Assembly: GCA_013397075.1 (NCBI GenBank)
Contig: VWZS01003373.1
Location: 1,992,471-2,056,470, forward strand
DNA: 64,000 nucleotides
Direction of reading: 5' to 3'
Source: Rhabdornis inornatus
Lineage: Eukaryota > Chordata > Aves > Passeriformes > Rhabdornithidae
Shown: piece by piece, positions 52,701-64,000 of the stretch
Numbering within the stretch: position 1 is the first letter of the stretch
How the letters are laid out: every line of letters begins with the position of its first letter
Program-made: the position numbers and the translations under genes
The notes under the pieces: model-generated
Seen by the model: the letters and a program-made list of their open reading frames with translations, nothing else
What the model was told of the DNA's origin: nothing
The model's database searches: none

Positions 52701-55700
52701 GGGACAATGTTTGTTCTGCTTCACTATTGCTAAAGTTAGATTGTTGAGGAACAATGTGCAGCTGATGGCTGGGCGTTTAATGAGATTTCAGTCAGCAAAG
52801 GGAAGCAACTCCGGGAACAATCCTTTGGGTTGTGGGAGAGGGAGGGGGGAATTCTTGCAGAGGTGAGTACGGGAGATAGCCTTGTGGTGAAACAATTTGA
52901 ACTGCTTCTATGGAAGAGAAAGAGCCAGAAATAAGTCACCTCTCTGCAGAACCCACATGACTCTGCTTGCCTGTACATAAAGATAAGTGGCTGCAGCAAT
53001 TTGCAAACTCGTGTTAACACTGTTGATGCTACTACTGAGACCTAGCATACATGCTTTACTGTTGACATACTATTAAAAGATTAATACAGTGCTTCATCAT
53101 TGCCGACAAAACAGCCCCATAGCAGCAGAGCAACCTAGCCTGCCTAATGCAGCAACAGCATAAACATACAGTATTTCCTCCTACAGTATGAAAAGTGTGT
53201 TTTTCTGAGTAATTAGCATGCTTGCTGTTCTGTGCTGTACTAGCTGATGCTGAATGTACCAAAATGCTTATTTGTACTAGTTTTAAGAGTGGCTTCCCTT
53301 TATATTGCTTTAATGTGAAACTACTTAGAGTATTAGTTGATGGCTTCAAAAGTTGTCTTCAAAAGTTAAGAGCATTTCAGTTTTAAAGTAACTTCTTTCC
53401 TTACTTTAAAAGATGAATTAGGTTGACTGTACTGTAAAAAAAAAATTATCAGGCTGCTATATTGATAAGTCATTATCAGACAAGGGGTTTTCAGTCCTTC
53501 CTCCCTACTTCCTCTCCCACAGGGAAAGTGACTTTCAATTTAAGGGAGATGGAATTGTGGTTTACACTGCAATCTCTTGTGTGGATGTGGAGAAATGCTG
53601 AAATAATCCTAAGCATACGTGGTCTACTGCAATTTTAATTAGAAAAAATGAGACTTTGGAAAGTTGACAGCCATTAGAAATTAAATGGGCAAACTCAATG
53701 GCTGGAGTACAGAAAACAGTAAATTTGTATTTTTTTGAGAGGCTGTTGAGAAAATTGAGACATTGAGAAAATATTTAGTTGTTGTAAGTGTCAAAGGAGG
53801 GATGGCTGTTAAACACTAGCTGTTGACCAGGTATTTTTATTGTTTGCTAGGTGGCGTAATAAAAGTCTAATTCTTATTTAACGAAATTTTTATTTAATTA
53901 AAAAAATTAATTCTAAAAGGTTATTTAACATTTTTATTACACCAAATAATTTATCCTATAGTCAGTTTTACTGTATTTTCTGTAAGCTTTCAGTGTATCT
54001 GACAGGGCAGAATAAAGTTTTTCCTTTAAAGAATGTAGCATTGCAGTTGTCTGTACATTGTTGTGAAACGACTAAATATTCAGAAAAAAATTTTTGGTGT
54101 TTCTTTTGTTTCTGTTTTTTTTTTCTTTTTCCTATGTAACAAGGCTAACCCTTGTTAAATCTTCTGGTGCCTTGACACTTGTTCACAAAGCATACCTGAC
54201 TTTCTCTCACCTTATGACTGGTGCTGTTGTTTCTGCTCTTTGCCTCCATGTCATGCCACTGATTCTGGGTATGTTAATGTGGTTTCTGTAGGGTTACTTC
54301 TGTCTGCGTTCCTCACTAATAGCTCTGGAAGTTGAGTGAAGAAAGACTTCTATAATCTGTCACATGGCAGGTCTTTGGTAGGACGGTGTTGTGTTTTAAC
54401 CCTCACTCTAATTTTAGACTGTGTAGTGAATTGCAGCTGAGAAGCACTTGTGGGTTTTTTTCCTCCCTGCTAGGTTGGTCCTGTTGTCCTGTATCCCTTT
54501 GTATGGTGTGGGTGTAAGCTGTAATGTCCTTTTGTTGCTTTAATAACAAGGCCTGAGAAATCAAAGAGATTAATCATCCTCCAGCTGTACTCTGATTGTG
54601 GAGTTTCACTGTTGGATTTAAGCTGTAAAAAGAGAACCACAAGTTACAGGACTTGAGTGGAATTTCATGTAGCTTAAAAACAGGACCTAAGTCTTTTCAC
54701 TCTATAGGAATAATAATCTCTTTGTCATGAAGACCAGTATTAAAGTTAAGCTGAAGTTGTGAAATAACGAAGTTTCTGAGGGAGGATTTCAAAGGAAAGG
54801 TAAATGGAGAGGAGCAACTCGAACCAACGAAATTCTAGTTGCAGTTGCTTCAGAGTAGCCAATTTCCCATTCAACTGTGACATAAATAGGGATTGTATGT
54901 ATTTGAATTTGTGTAGTCTCTGGCTGCAATAGGTGTTAACTCAAGTGAGATATTTGAAGAGCAATATTGTCATTTCTGCTCAGCTGAGAGTTCTGCTTCC
55001 TCTGCTGTGAAGAGCATCAGCTATTTCTGTGTGGGCGGTGTTTGCTGATGCCACGTCTGAGGTGGCTCTGAAAATACTGAACATCAGCAGCCTTCAACTT
55101 TTGGGTTTTTTTTTCCTTTTAAGGTGGTGAAGTTGATCTACCACTTTGAAGTTGCCAGCGTGGTTTTAGGAATCTTGTTTTAAGTTATGGCTGTGACTCA
55201 TTACTCTTTTTCTGGCTTAAGAATGCACAGGGATTTGGGGACAAAATGATGGTTTATGAATGTTACAGAAGAATGTTGTCTCCAGGAAACGATAGACAAA
55301 GATTTTTGTTTGGAACACTTCAGATTTGCAGGTGGTTCCTTTTCCTTGTGCCTTACTGAGTAAGTCTAGTTTTATGTTGAAACAAAAATAGCTTTATCTA
55401 ACTCTTAATAAAATGGTGTGCTCCAAACTTTAAGACTCTGCTCTTGCATAATCCATAAACTTGTGGATGAGATGGGCCATCCCTCCTTTTCATCAAAACT
55501 GAGCTTTACACATAGGCTGTTTTTTGCTTAGGAAATGTGATTTATTTCTACTTTGTATACTCTGTTGCAAGCATACTTCATCTTAAACTTTGAGGTAGCT
55601 TAGCTCAGGAAAAGAAATTTTATCTGAGCTGGATTTTTTGCTACAGAAGTTTGTCAGCATCCACGCCCTTCAGAAGATGGGCTTATCTGTCTCCAAGTGA

Positions 55701-58700
55701 CAGATTTGCTTTCTGTTCCTGTAAACCACAACATGTGCTGTGGAATCTCATATGTGTTTGAAGTAAAGATATCTTTCACCTGAGCATGGAGCTGTTTTGT
55801 TTAATGCTTCTGTTTGCCACTGGCATTTCTGGAGCAAGTAGAAAAGTACATGTGCAAGTAAGACTTAGGAGCTGTTTTCTGTTTGAGAAATGAACATGGG
55901 CAAACTGACTTTAAGCTTTCCAGTTTTGTGTGATTGTCTTTTCCTATAGGCTTTGGAAGAGATGAGGATAAATCAGTCTGAAAGAGAACTTTACATTGAA
56001 ACAGGTGACTTCTACGCTTGAAGATTGGAGAAGCACGCCGTGTAGAGCAGAGGGGTCTTCCATGTATGTGCTTTTCTGATAGCTGACACCAGGTGGGTGT
56101 CATTACTTGTTGTCTCTGTGCCACTTCTCATCGTGATGTGCATCTCCCACTGTGCGTGGTGGAGACTTGCTGGCTCCTTTGCTCCTGAGAAAGAGCTATG
56201 TGCCCTCCTGGTGATCTCTGCAGGATAATCTTGGATGGCAGAATTTGTGCTCTACAGCAGATGGGGTAAGAAGCAAAAAGCACTACTTACAAAGCTGAAG
56301 CAATATTCTTAGATTACATCTGCCTTGAGTGTCTTAAAACCCTGACAGCCCTCTGGTGCTTTACACAGAGGTGACTGACCTTGAAAATTCATGTTTCCCA
56401 TCTTAGGGAAGATGGGAAAAAAAAAAAGAGGAAACAGTGGGGATACTGTAGTGAGGAGGGGTCTGTGACACTTAGTTTTGGTGTAATACTACTTTCTTTC
56501 CCCATTGCTGTCACGTGACTTGGCATAGCATTGGTATTTCAGGTGCTGGGATCTGCACTGTGGCATGTGGAAAATAGTTTCATGTGGCTGTGAGTGAGAA
56601 TAGAACATACCAGAAAGACTGATCCAGAAATAGTCAGTCTGGTCAGAGAATTGGTATTCAAGATGCCTGTCTGGTATATGTCTGTCCCTTTTAGAAATGA
56701 TTTTTTAAGAAGTGGGGAGTGTTCTGGGGTTTTGTTTGGTTTTGGGCTTGGAGTGGGGGTTTTGAGTTTTTGTTTTTCTTCTTGCTGTGTTCAGCAACCT
56801 GGCTGAAGTTGCTGGATTAATTGGGGTTTGTATATGGAAGTACTTAAACTGGGGAATCTTGTGCTTTAATGGAAGGATGGAAAATTTATGCAAGTTGGGA
56901 AATTAAATAGTACTCACCCCTGTAGTACTGAATAGTCCAGCAAAATCTGATGCTACCTCTTCTTTCCCCAAATTCTTAAACCTAAAAGAAAAGAAAAAGC
57001 ACCAAATATGGAGTCTCATTTCTGTTTTTTAATATCACAGGTAGGGAATTCCTGAAACTGCATGGCTTGCCTTTTATGGATTTGGTCCTTTTTAGACAAT
57101 AAGCTCAGGGATGTGAAATGGAGACACAGAATTTTAGGTAGAACCTTTTTTCCTTGGTCTTTTTGAGGACCAGTGACTTGCACATTTAGGCACCTCTAAC
57201 CCTCTTGTGTATATAGATGATGATGGAAACAGCACTTGTTGCTTCAAGGGATGGGCACCTTCTAGAAGAGCATTGTTTTCTTCAAAAATGCCATTTACCG
57301 TTTGCTATTTACTAGCCTTGTCTCTTGAACAGCATTTACTTTCTTCAGTCGAAACTGAAGTGCAAGGAATTACTTCCTTGAACATGGAAGAAGAGCAGAA
57401 CTAACTCCTCCACTGCCATCAAGGATTCTTTGGGGAAAGTATGTCTTTATTCACAGTGTAGACTCTTGTCTGTTTCTACATCTACCAGAAAAGCATCATG
57501 GTCTTGATAGAGGGACTTGGAAGGGATAATTCATGTGCAGCTGATGCAGAGATTTGAAAGTTTGAGATGAGCAGGAATACGTATTGCTTATGTGGTAACT
57601 TGTGCATGTATACAAACGTATATGCATATATACAAACATATATGTGAGAAAGTAGTAAATCTTGTTTAAGAAGGCCTATAGACAGGTAAGTAAGCTCTGG
57701 TAGTCTTTGAGAATCTCATGGTGGAAGAGACTGAGTTGAGCTGGTGTGTGGGGCATGTGGAGCAGCAGGGGCAGACACTGAAGCTCTGCTGCTGTCATGT
57801 GGCTCAGAATCAGAAGTTTCAGTAACCTTGAAATTACAGTTTGCTTTGTAAATGGGCAAGGGGGGTAGTGATGTGGTTGTCAATGTTGTCTGGCCCAGAG
57901 CCATGAATTTTCTTAACCAGTTAAAGGAATGTATTTTTCTCTTTACAGGCAGTAAAACAGTATCAGGCAGTGAAACAACCACAAAGTTCTCCATTTATTT
58001 ATTGTGAGAGATACACACATCTTCCCCACACTACTGCTCCTCACCAAGTAGTGAGCTATGGGAACCAGATTTAGGGTGCCAGATATGATACTATCACCCT
58101 ATAAACAATAATGCGTTTTTTTTTCCTGTAATTCCTGTCTGGCCTATGTATTGCACCTTGCTGTCTGCACATCCATAACCTGTGTGGTTTCTCACAGCAA
58201 ACAAATCCAAAGGCTAACTTGCTCGATTGTTTTCTGTGGGAAACTTTGCATATTAAATAAATTGAAAATGACTCAAGAGGAGACTCTGAGAATGTACCCA
58301 CCAGTTCAGGGAAGCTGCTTGCTTTCTTCAAATCCAAACAAAGAGCAGACAGTGTATATTTGAAAGCTTTTTCTGTCATGATTCAGATCACTTGTCCTAG
58401 TTTCCAAAGCCAACTCGATAATGTCAGCTTGAGACTTACAATGGGATATGTCAGTATTTATTCTACCTCTTCTCCACTTCATAACATCCTAGTCCCATTA
58501 TTTCATCCCTGCTCTCCTCCCATTGTTAAATAGCTTGATTCTGTCAAGTTGAATAAATATCTAAATTCTGTCCGTTGGAGAATGTCTCAGTTTCATCAGC
58601 AGATATAAATGTGAACAAGTTCTTGAAAATGGAGCAGCACATTGCTGCCTCCTTTGTCTGTCTGTGGGCTACCCCTCTGCACAAACCCACTAAAACTGAG

Positions 58701-59700
58701 ATGAAGTGATGAGAGCTGCGGCTCCTGCTCTCTGTAGGCTATACCTTTTGTGCTCTAAGTGAGCAGGCAGTTATGAGAGCCCAGCACCCGTGGGCTATGC
58801 TTTGGCTACCCATGTGTTTGTATATCATGGGTGATGGTAAAAGAAAGTGTTTTAACTGCTGATTGCTGCAGACATGCTGAAGTAGCATGCTGCATTTTGC
58901 AAATATGATTTGGAGCTAATGAAGCAGATCAGAGAGAAGCAGTCTTTTACATAATGCCATTGCTTCAGCACTAATATGAGTAATCTGTTTGGACAAGTAA
59001 CGATGAACTTCTGAATGGCTTATTGCAGGATGCTTGAGTAACTTGGTTAGAAACAACAACCTTTGTACTGGCATGATAATCTTTTTATAAGAACAAGTGG
59101 CTCAGTTCTCTTCAGAAGTGTGCTATTTTTGTTTCAGAGCAGTGGGATGACAAGTCTTGGGGTAATACATTAATAAAAAGAGGAAAAAAATCAGCCGAAC
59201 TGCATTATAATAGCAGACTGCAAAATGTTATTTGGATAATTATTTGTGGATACAGAGGAGAGAGGAGAATGGAACTAGGGATGCATAGTTATGTAGGATG
59301 TCTCTTGAGGGATAGCTAAAACTGCTAGTGGCTGCCCATAGAAAGTTTGCACCTTTTGCTTGAACATAGTTTAAGTATTTTGTAATTTACTCCTAAACTA
59401 AGGAATTGATAACAAAAAAAAGCCCTGAGTTTCAATGTACTTGGATTTTTACAAAATCTAGACAAATCTGCGTTAGTTCCAGGTCGAGAGATCTGATCAG
59501 AGTGTTCTTGTGTTTGGTAGATTCCCGGGTTTCTTTTACCTTGCTGAATCTGTGCTTACACATTATGTGCTGTACTAGAGGAGCAGTACCAGAAGATGAA
59601 ATCTCTAATGATAAAGACTGAATGTACTTCTTTCTGCAGCTTGGTGTAATGCTGTTGCTTGTCCTCTTTTTAATGCTACTTCTGGTCTGCTACCCTGCAG
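46714..59700 (+). other. Intron 2 (about 13 kb)
   Basis: Lies between the internal exon and the 48-nt candidate exon. No CR1 copy, RNA gene or convincing further exon was seen. It is AT-rich, with minor simple repeats such as alternating AT/ATAC sequence near 57.60-57.65 kb. If the 48-nt exon is not real, the intron extends further right. Confidence 0.45.
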
Positions 59701-59748
59701 TGCCAGCTAACTCTCAAGGAGGAGAGACAGCAACTCAGCTTACATGTT
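59701..59748 (+). CDS. Candidate 48-nt coding exon (16 codons, phase 1-1)
   Basis: A long pyrimidine-rich stretch ending CTGCTACCCTGCAG precedes 59701, and a near-ideal donor (GTT|GTAAGTAT) follows 59748. Read in the phase left by the 162-nt exon, the junction codon is G+TG (Val), then PANSQGGETATQLTC with one base left, and no stop. One other frame is also open (CQLTLKEERQQLSLHV), so openness alone proves little in 48 nt. The combined support comes from both splice sites and the phase match. An upstream AG at 59640 would bring an in-frame TAA at the join and is less likely. Short, frame-preserving exons are often alternatively spliced. Function unknown. Confidence 0.45.
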
Positions 59749-61769
59749 GTAAGTATGTGAGTTGGTCATAGCTATGTAATTGTAATAAAGTGAAGTTGTC
59801 TTTTGTGAATTAGTTATTATTGTGGCTTTTTGCTTCTCCTGTAGAAGCTGCGTAGGTTTTTTAAACTTCACAACAAGACAGTATGCCAGAGACAGACATT
59901 CTGGTTAGGTGAAAAGCATGCAGTAGCCTTGGAACTTGCAGCATTCCCTGTTTTCCAGCCTGGTATGTTCTTTGTTTTTGTCAAAGGTACATCTGCAGGA
60001 AGAAGCTATGCCATGCTGGATAAGTCTTGTGCTTGATAGCATCTTTTATCTTTCCTCAGAGAAATGTGTCTTAAATATGTTCTGTTCCTTTTTTGTTTTC
60101 ATTAAATAATAAATTTAGCATTGCCTTGGAGCATTGCTGTCCTTTAGCTTAAGGAAAAATTTAGAAGAATAGACCAAATAATGGCCTTATTGAACCAGAA
60201 TTGTGTTATCTGGGTTGTGTAGATAAAGCTGAAGGTGACTCTGTATAGAGTCCTGTGTTTCAAGAGGACAGATTTCTTGAATGTGCTTTTTTCATTATTG
60301 CGGTCTTTCTGGCCAGATCCCCCTCTGAAACTGCTGCTGGTACATTTTTACCTTTCAGCAGATTTCCTTTACAGAAGAGTTATGAACCTCTCTGATGCAT
60401 CTCTGGGAAGTTTATATTTAGTCACAGGGAAACTCACTGTTGCAGCTATTTCTAGGAAATGTAAATGTAGTCCTGAGCTGTTGTACCGAGGTTATTATTG
60501 TGACAGTACCTAGTTAGGACTGTGAAGTTTGCAAATTTTCGAGTCTACCTTGAAGTATTGAATTGGATTTACTTTGTTCCAAAACAATTTTTTCCCCCTA
60601 ATGAGTGTTGGATGAACACAGCTGCTCTGCTTGCAGCTTCCATAGAAAGATTTAGAAGTAATATTGTACTTGTGCTTTCTTTCCTTTTTCTTTCCCCCCC
60701 CCGAAGTGGTAAACAATGCATAAAACTTAGAAGTCAAGAAAAGCAAGGGATACAAGTTTAGGTTTCAATCCCATATCCTGAGGCCTAGCATAGTGCTCTC
60801 AGATAATTTCCACATTCTCCACAAGCGAACGTTACTGAGGGAACATGAGAATTTTATTTCCATGCATTGGATTCTGTATGGTGAAAACTTAATACCATGT
60901 GTGGATTCAGAATGCCTTTTTTGCATTAGCTTTAAATGTCTTGGAAGAGATCATCTTCATGTTCATTATGAATTAACTGCTTCTAGTACAAAAAAAAAAA
61001 AAATCCAGCACAGCAGTACATAGGTGATCTATATCCTTAGTTTAAAATTTCTAAGTTTTATGTATTTGACTATTTCAAATTAAGCTGTTAAGACCAATAT
61101 CTCTTTCAAATTGGACTTTGAAGAAAATAGTTTCTCAGTTAAAAAGCTAAGTTGTTAAAAAGTTACGTTTCCTAAAGTGATTAGGTTCTGGTGGATTGAT
61201 GAGTTTATTTTTCAAAGATACTCCAAAGTTCCAAAGGATTTTGGAACTACATGAAGTCCTCAGACTACACTTCATGGTTCAGTAACACAAGATGTCTGTG
61301 ACACCTGCTAAGTCATTGCATCCTTGGAGCTGAGCTCTCCAAGTTCAAATTCAAGCAAAGCCAATTTTTTGGAGAAGAGTGGCCGGTTTTATTTCTGTAG
61401 CGAATTCTGTTTGGCTTGCTGTGTATATTGCTGAATGTTAGTGTATGCTGGCCAGCATTCCTCACTGGTGTCCTACAAATTTGAGGGCCTTTTTCCTGCA
61501 GTTTATTAGGACACGCTTTCCATAGTTTATTTCAAATGTAGAAATTTGTGAAGCCTCAGTGACTGATATGGCATACTTGGTTCCAGCTTGGGCATTGGTC
61601 TAGTGATGTGCTTTGTATAATTTTTACCATGAATTTAAGGTAGCTTCAGAGAAGTGATCTCTGTCATGTTAAGTAATTGTGGACTTGATTTATGGGATAG
61701 GCCTTCCTAACAGGACTTTGGTCTGTTCATGTCATTGCTGGGAAGCACACGAATCACTGCTGAAGCCAG

Positions 61770-61795
61770 CTTATGGAGACAGTGGTCTCCATAAG
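61770..61795. repeat. Perfect 11-bp inverted repeat (hairpin)
   Basis: CTTATGGAGAC (61770-61780) and GTCTCCATAAG (61785-61795) are exact reverse complements around AGTG. The following bases repeat GTGGTCTC, so part of the right arm is also a local direct repeat. Confidence 0.85.
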
Positions 61796-62605
61796 TGGTC
61801 TCTTCTGCCTGGAAGTAGCAAAACCTGAGGCAAAGGATTAGCGAAAGCATTTCCAAGAGATGGAAGGAAAGTGATTATAGGGTAAAACAACTGGCCAAGA
61901 ATTACTGAAATGACAAGTTTTCTAAATGTTTGGGTACAGTTGCTATGCTTGCTCAAAGCCTCTCTGCTTGTGAGCAGTCTAAATAGCTGTATGCTTTTGT
62001 AGGAAAAAGACAATTAAAGTATATGTGAATCAGTGTTTTTAAACTCACCTAGTGAGTTCTCACATTGTATGAACTATTCTAATAGCAAACAGTTCAGTAG
62101 AGCAGTGAGAGAAAGTATGTCTAAACAGCTTTTCATACAATGAGTTAGTATGCAAAATGCAAATTGAATGAGGTAAACTACACAGTTCCTTTCCCTTAAT
62201 TACATTCTGGGTCACTGGCTTATTTGCTTCAACAGCCAGCAGGAGGCCACTACAAAAACTCAAAGTAGAATGTTGAGCAAGACAAACTGGGGCAATAAGG
62301 GGAAATGTTTTCCTGCATTGGAGGGGCAATTCTCCCTCTCCTTCCTACTTCCCATTATACCTTTGCAGATGTTCCCATGGTGTAAGACTGTTCTCAAGCC
62401 ATCTTCTTCTCATCTAGGTTTGATAGCAAAACCAAAATATAGATGCCAGTGTTCCTTGAAGCTGAAAGCAGATCCTGATGCCTGGCTGCCTTTTTCTTTT
62501 GTTGCCAAGTAGTTGATTTCTCAACTTTTCAGTTTCTTTGGGGAGGTGCTTGTGCTGGTGCTGGAGGCTCTGTAGGTTCCCTGCTTGGTGTTCCAGCCAG
62601 GGAAA

Positions 62606-62847
62606 GCCTTCTCTCAGGGCAGGGTTGGATATTGGGAAAAGGTTCTTCCCCCTGAGGGTTGGGGCACTGGAACAGGCTCCCAGGGTAGTAGTCACAGCAC
62701 CAAGCCTGGCAGAGTTGAAGAAGCATTTGGACAATGCTCTCGGGCACATGATGTGTGACTCTTGGGGATGGTCCTGTGCAAGGCCAGGAGCTGGACTTGA
62801 GGATCCTGATGGGTCCCTTCCAACTCAGCATATTCTGTGATTCGATT
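62606..62847 (+). mobile_element. CR1 LINE 3' end, sense
   Basis: About 240 bp of CR1 on the plus strand. It covers the end of ORF2 (LDIGKRFFPLRV, then a degraded copy of the usual HWNRLPREVV, then SLAELKKHLDNALG) and the full 3' end (GGAGCTGGACTTGAGGATCC, GGGTCCCTTCCAACTCAGCA, ATTCTGTGATTC). Its tail is closely similar to that of the copy ending at 17431, so the two belong to the same or a sister subfamily. The 5' boundary is approximate and the copy is inactive. Confidence 0.93.
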
Positions 62848-63176
62848 ATTTTTTCATCTAAAATGTTACATTGAATAATTTTATGGTGTTTCAGTTTAGT
62901 CTCATTGTCTTTATGTAGTCAAATGTGATCTGTCTAGCTATCTAGAAATCATCTACTAGTTAAAAAGCCTAGACATTAGAGTACCTCATTAAATCTGTTA
63001 ATGCAGCAATACTGTATGTGAAACTTCCATTCAAAAAAAACTCAAAACATGTGAGTTCTACAGATCTGACATATAATAGAACGATGTTCTTTCAGAGGTT
63101 GTCAGTGCTTGGCATTTTGTACCCAATGTGCTTCCCCATGGGCAAAGTAAATAGTTTGTAATTAAAATTAATTATT

Positions 63177-63204
63177 GTTTTGCTCCTAATAATAGGAGCA
63201 AAAC
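63177..63204. repeat. Perfect 12-bp inverted repeat (hairpin)
   Basis: GTTTTGCTCCTA (63177-63188) and TAGGAGCAAAAC (63193-63204) are exact reverse complements around ATAA. The flanks are AT-rich. No terminator-like role is expected in a vertebrate intron, and the function is unknown. Confidence 0.9.
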
Positions 63205-63673
63205 ACCGAATAAATTTTTGTTCCTGTGATACTATAAATTAAAGTGCTGCAAGTATAATATATCCTGGACTTCTTCCTTTCCTTTCTTCCTGAGGTGGAG
63301 ATAAAGATATCTGGAAGATAAATAGAGAGTGTCAAAAAAAAAAAAGTCTTCAGGAGTCTCAGTTCTCCCTCAAAGGAGGGTGAGTGGGCAAAGGAATCAA
63401 AATGATAGTATTTTGGGAAGGATTCTTTTCAGAATCTGTCTAAATGCTTTTCGGATTAAATCGTGCAAATATTTGTGAGTGAGAGAGGATCACAGACCTT
63501 TCCTGTGGTTTTTCTGACAGTGAAGCTTCTTGTGTGTTTTAGAGACAGGAGCTTTAATACTTATCCTTGTTGTACATGTGTGGCTGTGTCCACTCACACA
63601 GTAGATCTCTGGAAAGGGGAGGTAAATGAGGGGATTTTGATCCACTGTCTCTTGTTTCCTCCTCTCTATTCAG

Positions 63674-63708
63674 GTGAGATAGCACCGGAGAGGATTTCTC
63701 CCATTAGG
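63674..63708 (+). CDS. Weak candidate 35-nt exon
   Basis: A strong pyrimidine-rich acceptor (CTTGTTTCCTCCTCTCTATTCAG) precedes 63674, and AGG|GTATGT is a fair donor after 63708. In the phase left by the 48-nt candidate, T+GT gives Cys, followed by EIAPERISPIR, ending in phase 0. The exon is very short and such matches occur by chance, so this is a possibility only. Alternatively the acceptor could serve a longer exon, since the surrounding frame stays open to 63828. Confidence 0.2.
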
Positions 63709-64000
63709 GTATGTGATCATAAATGTCCTGGCCATTTGCATTCCTCTGCATGGAGGTGGCCTGTGAAATGGCTTTCAGAAAGACAAATACAGTGTGATCC
63801 CTTCCTCCGTAAGGAGCCAGAGGCTTAAGACAATTGGTCAGTGAGAGTGGGTGGGTCAAAATGGAGAGCCTGCTTAAATGGGATCTTGCATATTTTAAGT
63901 TTTTCCCCTGATTACAGGGTGGAGGGTTCAATACAGTTTTAATAAGATTAAGATGTGCTGAACTTTCAAAGGATGTGCTTTGGAGGGAAATGGTTTTGGT

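Larger units (their letters stand above)
59749..64000 (+). other. Intron 3 or downstream intronic sequence
   Basis: It follows the 48-nt candidate exon. It holds an A14 tract (60990-61003), two perfect hairpins (61.8 and 63.2 kb), a CR1 3' end (62.6-62.85 kb) and one weak exon candidate at 63674-63708. The gene is not seen to end in the window. Confidence 0.4.

Noticed and set aside
59641..59748. Longer version of the 59.7-kb exon using the AG at 59640
   Set aside because: In the required phase it runs into an in-frame TAA inside the later part (AGC TAA).
60235..60513. 92-codon open frame with fairly protein-like residues
   Set aside because: Its first codon sits in intronic sequence, no acceptor/donor pair gives a compatible phase, and no motif is recognised.

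Overview
This is vertebrate nuclear DNA, almost certainly from a bird. The best evidence is a set of CR1 LINE fragments with the typical avian 3' ends and recognisable pieces of the CR1 reverse-transcriptase ORF C-terminus (13.3-14.0, 16.6-17.4, 32.6-32.8 and 62.6-62.8 kb). Other support comes from sparse repeats, one strong CpG island, and a GC-rich first exon lost in an assembly gap, which is common in bird assemblies. There is no bacterial-type gene organisation: no operon, no intact long ORF, no CRISPR array and no tRNA or rRNA gene that I can see.

Layout: 1-2850 looks like upstream intergenic DNA with one (GT)12 microsatellite. 2870-5110 is a CpG-island promoter with a ZNF143-type site, an Sp1 box, a CRE-like site, an AT-rich 15-mer and a (CG)7 tract. 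It is interrupted by an 800-N gap (3667-4466). A plus-strand protein-coding gene starts here. Coding sequence ends at a strong splice donor after position 4519, and the first intron is about 42 kb (4520-46551). A convincing 162-nt internal exon lies at 46552-46713. A 48-nt candidate exon in matching phase lies at 59701-59748, and a weaker 35-nt candidate at 63674-63708. The rest is intronic: CR1 fragments, T-rich tracts, short microsatellites, one G-quadruplex motif and four short perfect hairpins.

All predicted exons are on the plus strand and their phases are mutually compatible (phase 1 at each junction through exon 3), so the window appears to hold the 5' part of a single long-intron gene. 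I could not recognise the protein from the roughly 83 residues visible, so no symbol is given. I found no clear new biological system. The items most worth checking are the identity of the gapped gene, the structured promoter and the cluster of perfect hairpins in its introns.
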